This document shows, in pieces, positions 57,892 through 64,000 of a stretch of 64,000 nucleotides of DNA (its first letter is position 1; every line of letters starts with the position of its first letter). The stretch comes from Hemileia vastatrix. Its lineage: Eukaryota; Basidiomycota; Pucciniomycetes; Pucciniales; Zaghouaniaceae. The stretch is taken from NCBI GenBank assembly GCA_030280995.1, contig JASXTE010000018.1:1-64000 (forward strand), in the 5' to 3' direction. The translations under genes and the position numbers were made by a program. The notes beneath the pieces were generated by a model that saw only the letters and a list, made by a program, of their open reading frames with translations, had not been told where the DNA came from and did no database searches.

Positions 57892-58967
57892 ATGAATACT
57901 AGAAGAACCAATCCTAACACTGAAAATACCGCCAATGTTGTGGATGCAATTCAATAGTTTGTGTGCACTCAGCCCCCTGCTGCTCTACCAATAATGCCCA
58001 TAACTACACTGATGGTTGGGAAAAGATGCACCCGCTGTATCGAGAATGGCATAACTCCATGTCATTTCTCAAAAGCCTGCTGTGGAAATAATTTCTTTAC
58101 TGTAAGTTATCTTCACTTTCCTTCCTTATTGTTACTAACCTTTCATTTCTTCCCCCTTTTTTTTCAGTCATGCAATTACTGCAAGAAACGCAAAAAGAAG
58201 TGTAGTTACGATGGGCCACCCACCGTTGCATGCCTGGACCCTAACACTTCCACAACTAATATGATGAGTCAAATGACCATCAAGCTCCCGGCACCTGCTC
58301 CTACTACCCCACCTGGCAACAAACGAGCCAAGGTTGGGTACCACAAACCTACACCCAGTAGCGTCGCTTCTATCCCAAGATCTTTCTTTTCAGAGGAGAG
58401 TACAGTAAGTCTTCTTTTCCTACTTCTTACTTTTCTAATGCTAACATTCTCTTTTTTTTTTTTTAGAATGTGCCAGGCACAACTTACGCTGAAACGCCTC
58501 TGCCTCATAGCGTTCCTCTATTTCTTCCAGCCTTGGAAGAAGATCCTGTCTGGGATACCAAACCAATTCCAGAGTGTACTCCTTGTATACCCACTCCTGA
58601 CTGGACAACTATGCAGCCGGTCTTCAATACCATCATCCCAGACAAATGGCTCATCAAAACTTTTCTAGACGTCAATGATGAAGAGCCTGCCATGGCTCAA
58701 AACTGGGAATTCGCAGAGCAAATTGCCTGCGCTCCATATGATAGGACCATGTGTTGTATGAACAACATGCTAACTGCTGTCAAAGGATTCCTTGAGGCAG
58801 TTCCGGTTTATACTTGTGCCAAGTATGATAAATGAAAACAGCTAATAACCACCTTGCAACAAAACATGCAAGAGGCTGTTAACGACTGAGCTTTCTGTGT
58901 TCCAATATTTGATGACGCAGAATACTATGAATCTTCCTTGTATATATTCCCTGTAAATTGTATATAA
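57892..58967 (+). pseudogene. Gene A of gypsy-1B (antisense to pol, zinc-cluster-like)
   Basis: Three exons: 57892-58101, 58168-58404 and 58467-58967. Introns of 66 and 62 bases have GTAAGT donors and pyrimidine-rich acceptors. The start MNTRRTNPNTEN is chosen by context. Cysteines: CTRCIENGITPC, then ACC at the end of exon 1, and CNYCKKRKKKC at the start of exon 2, resembling a fungal Zn2Cys6 DNA-binding cluster with a basic stretch. The rest is Pro/Thr-rich with a helical C-terminus. Stops at 57955 (TAG), 58833 (TGA) and 58887 (TGA, Trp in gypsy-1A) suggest recent decay. Intron positions match gypsy-1A. Function unknown; a regulator of the element is one possibility. Confidence 0.75.
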
Positions 58968-59411
58968 CCTTGTAAAAAAAAAAACTGTAATTTTACTTCC
59001 CCTTAATTTTCCTGTGAGAATTCTACAACTGTGAGATGAGTTGCCTTCAAAAAAAATATCATTATTTTTCTAACTGCGCACCCTTCTACTAAGTGCCTAT
59101 GAATGATGAAACGACAAAAAATAACAACTTGAGATTGTTGCTACTTTCTATAGCAGAAAATACTTCCCCTGCGTCGTATATGCATGCGCTCTCTTGTAAT
59201 CTTCAGATCTTTGCAATATATGACTTTCCCTTGACTGTGACAGATTTGCCTTTCCTAGGGTCCTTCATTATGATGAAAAAATTTTCACTATCTTCTTAGA
59301 AACCATCCAGCGCTCAACTCAGACATGGTGCAACTGATGACTTCTTTATAATTCCATTGTTATCTTATAAATAGCCCTTCTAATAACCTAGATCTTTTTC
59401 ATCCAAATATC

Positions 59412-60208
59412 ATGACTCAATATTGTATGGTTCCCAAAGATCAAGCATGCTTGTTTTGTAAGCGCCACAACTTTCATTGTACATTTTCTAAACCTCGGGG
59501 GTATGCCTCCTTTAGAGCTGCCTGTGACAATTGGTTTAGATACCACAAAACTTGAAATATTTCTCTAAACCAGAATACTCCTCAGCCTACCGGTTATATT
59601 CGCTTTCCACCTAGCTCTACTAGTAGCGCTCCCATAGTTACCACCATTAGTCCCACTATTTCCAATAATAATAATGTTCCTTATGAATCATCATTGCTTC
59701 CTAGTTTTCCCAAGTGCCAAATATCTATTCAGCCTAGCGCTACACCTTCTTCCAGTCCAAGTTCTAATGCTTCTATGCGCTCAGGCTCCACTGCAGCTGC
59801 TCCTGACGTGGTTACTATTACTTCGCCATCAGTGCGCCAACAAAACTTATTAGCAAGTAAGTATCCTTCATTATACTTATGCTCCCCTTTCCCACTGACT
59901 CCTTGTCAGGCTTCAATGAATCCATCTCCCTGGGATGGGTTCCTATTTCTTTACCCTTTGTCCATTCCATGCAAATGTTTTCCAGACTTTGTCTTATATA
60001 TGACACTATGTCTCTATCCTATTCTAACGCACCAGCTTTTTTTGAAACTGAACTTGAAGCTTGCTATACCCATATAGAAATGATAGGTCAACTAATGAAC
60101 AAAATGAACTCATCAACTATTCTTGGATTCCCCGCAGATCCCCGTCGCTTCGTCATGCCTGAAGACTGGAAAGGATATCTTATTAGCTTTCACCCTGATA
60201 CTGAATAG
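59412..60208 (+). pseudogene. Gene B of gypsy-1B (antisense to pol, Cys-rich)
   Basis: Exon 1 runs 59412-59856 and exon 2 runs 59910-60208. The 53-base intron has a GTAAGT donor and CAG acceptor, and the phase-1 join keeps the frame. The N-terminus MTQYCMVPKDQA is followed by CLFCKRHNFHC (C-x2-C-x6-C) and PRGYASFRAACDNWFRYHK. The middle is Ser/Thr/Asn-rich. The C-terminus holds GWVPISLPFVHSMQ and GFPADPRRFVMPEDWKGY. One TGA at 59553-59555, right after HKT, also occurs in gypsy-1A. Either it is an inherited mutation or the true product is a 47-residue zinc-finger-like peptide. Only 0.44 kb separates it from gene A, on the same strand. Confidence 0.72.
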
Positions 60209-60501
60209 CCCACTAGCACTTCTCCTTATGAGACTCCTCTGTCCATTCTCCCTGTACATAATCTTCATAAATTTTTCATGCTATGCCTTCAAATAATATT
60301 TTTAGACATGGCACTATTTTATTACACCTGTCTTCCATACTATAGAGCGCCTAAATTTTCTCCCTCTACTTTCTTTAAAAAACTGTAAACCCTAAAAAAA
60401 AACATCATAAATAAACTTTTATATCATAAAACGTTACTGCATTTACTGCGATACAGCAATATACAATGTAAAATAAGAATTGAACTGTAAAGCGCCCCAT
60501 C
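60209..60501. other. Spacer between antisense gene B and pol extension
   Basis: AT-rich convergent spacer, equivalent to 11481-11705 in gypsy-1A. Nothing else seen. Confidence 0.4.
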
Positions 60502-61213
60502 TATAAATCACTGTTCCACTCCTGGTTAGTTAACTCATTAGCTAAATTCCCAGCGTCTTTTGCGTTTACATGGTATGCGTCTCCTTTAATCCAATTGCCT
60601 ATCTCGTCATGTACCCTCAAACAATGAAAATATAAGATTTAATTTTCCTCTACACCCTCATCTGAGCACTTATGCCAGTTGCCTGTTCAGCCATAGTCCA
60701 CCTAACTTCCAGTTAGCTCCCTCTATCCGTCACAACTGTGTCAAAGCCTCCTGTGAGTCCTCTTAGAAAAACAAAACTTAAAATAACTTGTTAGTTTAAA
60801 CTCTTCCCAGAGGTAACATAAAAACATGAAAAATCATTGATAGTTTAGCCTCTTCCCGGAGGTATTATTCTGGTAGTTTTTTCTCATTCCAGAGGTTATC
60901 TTGTATCACTGGAACACCCCTTGGGTAGAATCTTTTGATCTGATCTGCAGCCACACGTCGCTTCCACTCAGTACCATCCAATTCCTCCAGTAAGTAAGAC
61001 CCTCCAGTTATCTGCTTTCTTATCCTATAAGGACCATTCCATCTTTCAGAAAACATCTTTCCCCATTGGATTTCTAAACTTCTATTATAAACTAAAACCA
61101 AATCTCCTGGGTTCAATGGCTTTCTTAACCTATGAGCTAAGCGCTCATCCCAATATTTAACTGACTTGTCCCAGATCTGCATCATTCTTTCATATGCCTT
61201 CTCCACAAACTTG
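60502..61213 (-). pseudogene. gypsy-1B pol C-terminus (GPY/F) and sense extension
   Basis: The stretch 61206-60865 is open: EKAYERMMQIWDKSVKYWDE, LAHRLRKPLNPGDLVLVYNR, RWNGPYRIRKQ (GPY/F) and AADQIKRFYPRG. It continues without MITE-1, giving the empty site. Beyond it to about 60502 is the broken extension with HDEIGNWIKGDAYHV and KDAGNLANELT, matching 11094-11480. Confidence 0.75.
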
Positions 61214-61218
61214 TCTTT

Positions 61219-63088
61219 TGTCAGCTCCTCACAAGTCTCTGTGGGGACTGACTAGTTCACACAACAAAAATAGTGTGCAATTAGATTGGAATGAATATAT
61301 ATATAGATATATAGATGTGGCTAGGTCTACTAGTCTCTGTAGTATACAGCCTTCACACACACTATAACTGGTGAGAGTCTGAGAAAAGATAATAATTAAT
61401 ACTACAGTATCTGTAGTATCAATTTCACCACACAGCTCTCTGAGATATGGATGTTAAGGGGGCTGCAGTCAAGGCTATTGAGAGTAGCGCAGACTACAAA
61501 GAACAGTGAGAAATGAATACCAACTGCTCTTCTCACTGAAACAGGGTGATGAGCCTTGGGTCAGTGGGGGTTTTGCTGAGGTGTACAAATTTATATGCAC
61601 CACACAACAGAGAAACACTACAAAAACAATCTGACTCTAAAGTATAACTACTGGACTATCATATTGTAACTAATAACTAGCAACTTTAATAAAATAAGCG
61701 AGTTAAGAGACAGATATGGAATCAACCTGATAGCTATAACAAAAGTTATAAAAGATTATGATGTTGTAATTTTTCTTAATGATGATAACAAACTGTAATA
61801 CTAAAAAATAAATTAACACCACAATTTAACACTTGTAGAGAGTGAGAACTCGACCCAATAACACTATAATAATTATTTATTAAGAGGTGAAAATGACAAA
61901 TAAATGTTCAAACAATAAGACTTACTTTATATCCAAGAGGTAAGGTTATTTTCTACTGCAGTTATTTTGGCAAGTGGCAACTTAACAATTATTTATATGA
62001 GGTTAAAAAGATGTCTTTTTACTTGACAGAAACAAGCTATATATATAGTAAAAATTCACCTTTACCTGCCCCACAGCGCATTAGAGGCCTCCAAGCTCTT
62101 GACTCTACTATCTGGCTTTCAGACCCCCCCCTGTATGCGGTGTACCAACAGTTCCTCAGGCTGTGGCAACTGCATATTCCTCAGTCTTACTCCGGATGAT
62201 TTGAGTCAAGAGCCCTTTTGGCCTCCCACACCATGTGCTTACAACTTTTCTCAAGCCTGAGACACACACTGAGCTAAAAAGGAGAGAAAATGAGATAAAT
62301 GGAAGTGAAACAGTAATAAATGTTGATAAACCAAGATTTAAGATAAGATAAAGTGAAAATAGCCTCAGATAAATGACTGATAAGAAAAAGAGATGTATAT
62401 TGATTTTTCTAGACAGTTATTTTTGTAAAAAGGGCTCAGAAGCGCCACAAAAAACATAGTAATAATGAGGTATTAAATATTTTTAAGCTATATTTTTATT
62501 TTAATGTGACTGATAAGGGATCACAGCTTTTTTATAGATATAGTTTGAAAGGGAAAGAAATAAAAGGAAATAAAGTAAAAGGAATAAAAGGTAAAAGGAA
62601 TATAAGATCAAAGGAATGGATAAAACTGAGAAAAAAAAGTTATTTTACTAATTATAAGATAAATAATTAAATGTATCCAACAAAGTCCTGTAAAAGCGCC
62701 ATGAGTGGTCCATTGGTGGTCCAGGAATGAGATCTAAGGGGTCCAAGTAAGATTGTCCATAATCCTGGGGTGCCCTGTTGTTGACTAGAGATTGATATCC
62801 AGTGTGGTTTGGCGCTCTATGGGGTTAAGTTGTCCAAGGATATTTGTGGATAATTAATTTAACTATTTTCTTGTATTGAGTTTTAATTGGACATAGCAGA
62901 TTATTCCCACACTCTATCCCTTTCTAGAAATAATTCTACTATTTTTATTTTTTATTTTATATAATAATAATTTTTTATTATTATAAATACTATATCAAGA
63001 TTTTTCTGTTATTTTATTTGTCAAGTTATTTTTGATAATGATTTATAATATTGTCAGTGGGTAGTCCAGTGGAATCTTCCAGCTGACA
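61219..63088 (-). mobile_element. Solo LTR, 1870 bp, TSD TCTTT
   Basis: Ends TGTCAGCT and AGCTGACA form an 8-bp inverted repeat. TCTTT is duplicated (61214-61218 and 63089-63093). Removing it and one TCTTT rejoins the pol frame as LERKD-KFVEKAYERM, which aligns with gypsy-1A. No coding region. It is unusually long for a solo LTR and is not related by eye to the other LTRs here except in having a hairpin-forming TGTCAG start. Confidence 0.85.
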
Positions 63089-63093
63089 TCTTT

Positions 63094-64000
63094 CCTTTCA
63101 AGCTGCGCCACCCTTGCTAGAATCAAATCTTCAGTTGAGTGCACTTGATCCTAGTCACATCCTAGAAAAGATCCAGCCTCCAGATCAATAGGTAATACCG
63201 CCCTTTGACCAAACATCAGTTCATACAGTGAAAAACCTGTTGTCCTTTTAACTGAAATCCTGTCCGCAAACAAAACCAATAGCAATTAGTTCTTCCACTT
63301 TGCCCCATTATTTCCACATAATTTAACTAGCGCATCCTTTATAACTTGATGCCCTCTTTCTATCATTTCCTCTGCTTCAGGATAATATGGTGTTGCAACT
63401 TGTAACTTTGCACCAATACCTTTTACTACTTCTTGGAATTCTCCAGCAAATTCAGCGCCACCATCTACGGTTACCATCTTCATTACCCCACACCTGTAAA
63501 TCCATTATTTCTTCAAAAATTCAGATACATTACTTGCCTTAAGATTTACCAATGGCGCTGCTTCAACCCATCCTGATAGATCATCCCTGGCCACTACCAA
63601 GTATTTAAAGCATCCTTCTTTTATATGAACTGCATCTAAACTGACACTACCAAAAACAGTATCTTTGCCCATCGCTCTACCTTTCTCTTTTGGCTTTCTG
63701 TAACTCCTGCACTGACATTCAGGACAAGATTTAACCCAATCTCTTACTTCATTCTTCATATTGGGCCACCAGAATCTTTCCCTAACTCTGTGATATGTCT
63801 CATCTTGACCTCTATGTCCTAAATTCTTATGAAATCCCTCAGTATCTTCTCCTTCCCTTCACTAGTTTGAACAACTAACTGAGGAGACAAGGCTTGATTC
63901 TTCCATAACTTCTCATTTTTAATAAATTAACCCTTAGCGCGCTTCTTAATATTGCGCCAAACCATTTTTTTGCAAAACTCTGGTTGACTACTACCTTCCA
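63094..64000 (-). pseudogene. gypsy-1B pol, integrase core
   Basis: Zinc-domain tail KSCPECQCR is intact. The core shows VSLDAVHIKEG (Asp), TVDGGAEFAGEF (Asp) and EEMIERGHQVIKDALVKL (Glu). In-frame stops at 63505 (TAA), near 63283 (TAA) and near 63154 (TAG where Trp is expected). A frameshift upstream of NEVRDWV separates the remaining HHCC start (ERFWWPNM). It is better preserved than gypsy-1A. It continues past the window. Confidence 0.85.

Larger units (their letters stand above)
56580..64000 (-). mobile_element. Ty3/gypsy retrotransposon gypsy-1B, continuing past the right edge
   Basis: Reading on the minus strand from the right edge: integrase part of pol, sense extension, then antisense gene B and gene A, polypurine tract and 3' LTR. 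The order matches gypsy-1A. A 1,870-bp solo LTR from another family is inserted in pol. The 5' LTR and most of pol lie beyond 64000. Confidence 0.88.

Noticed and set aside
1..64000. In-frame TGA codons as evidence of a reassigned genetic code
   Set aside because: TAA and TAG also interrupt the same elements, and the intact peroxidase gene uses TGG for Trp and no internal TGA; decay explains the pattern.

Overview
This window is one chromosome end of a fungus. It opens with about 745 bases of CCCTAA telomere repeat. It is AT-rich, has short GT-AG introns (about 50-100 bases), and carries an intact five-exon fungal mitochondrial cytochrome c peroxidase gene. It is otherwise filled with nested transposable elements. 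The Ty3/gypsy families, a Myb/SANT-like protein family ending in a 'STGFG..D...GI.SI..KLE..CPYF' type motif, and the low GC suggest a basidiomycete, possibly a rust fungus (Pucciniales). The lineage call is inference. Cytochrome c peroxidase (46.7-48.2 kb, minus strand) is the only confident host gene. || Layout: 1-745 telomere; 746-7822 subtelomeric repeats and AT-rich DNA without a supported gene; 7.8-40.3 kb a nested retrotransposon stack; 40.3-46.7 kb AT-rich DNA with a broken Myb/SANT-like gene and LTR-like dispersed repeats; 46.7-48.2 kb cytochrome c peroxidase; 48.9-51.0 kb three inverted-repeat structures; 51.3-56.6 kb a second Myb/SANT-like copy cut by a gypsy element (gypsy-3); 56.6-64 kb a second copy of gypsy-1, running off the right edge. 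|| The stack can be read in time order from target-site duplications. An old gypsy-2 relict (32094-32946 plus 38708-40262) was hit by a younger, nearly complete gypsy-2 (32947-38707, 5-bp duplication CCTAG). It also abuts gypsy-1A (7905-32093), which ends inside it. Gypsy-1A was then hit by a 261-bp MITE (duplication ATT), a 250-bp MITE (AGG) and a 16,406-bp terminal-inverted-repeat element (12880-29285, duplication ATA). That large element starts CACCAC, as CACTA-like elements do. It is packed with about seven tandem 1.65-kb units full of inverted 'AAGTGTCCTTCTGA' motifs, and carries one spliced gene of unknown function. || Two observations stand out. First, both gypsy-1 copies carry, between pol and the 3' LTR and antisense to pol, the same two intron-containing genes for cysteine-rich proteins with C-x2-C-x6-C motifs. 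Second, the short MITEs and the 16.4-kb element share one terminal design: CACTAC/CACCAC, then an AT block, a G run, and a palindrome centred on TGCTAGC, with 3-bp target duplications. They look like an unusual CACTA-related group with a very large non-autonomous member. No transposase was found for it in the window.
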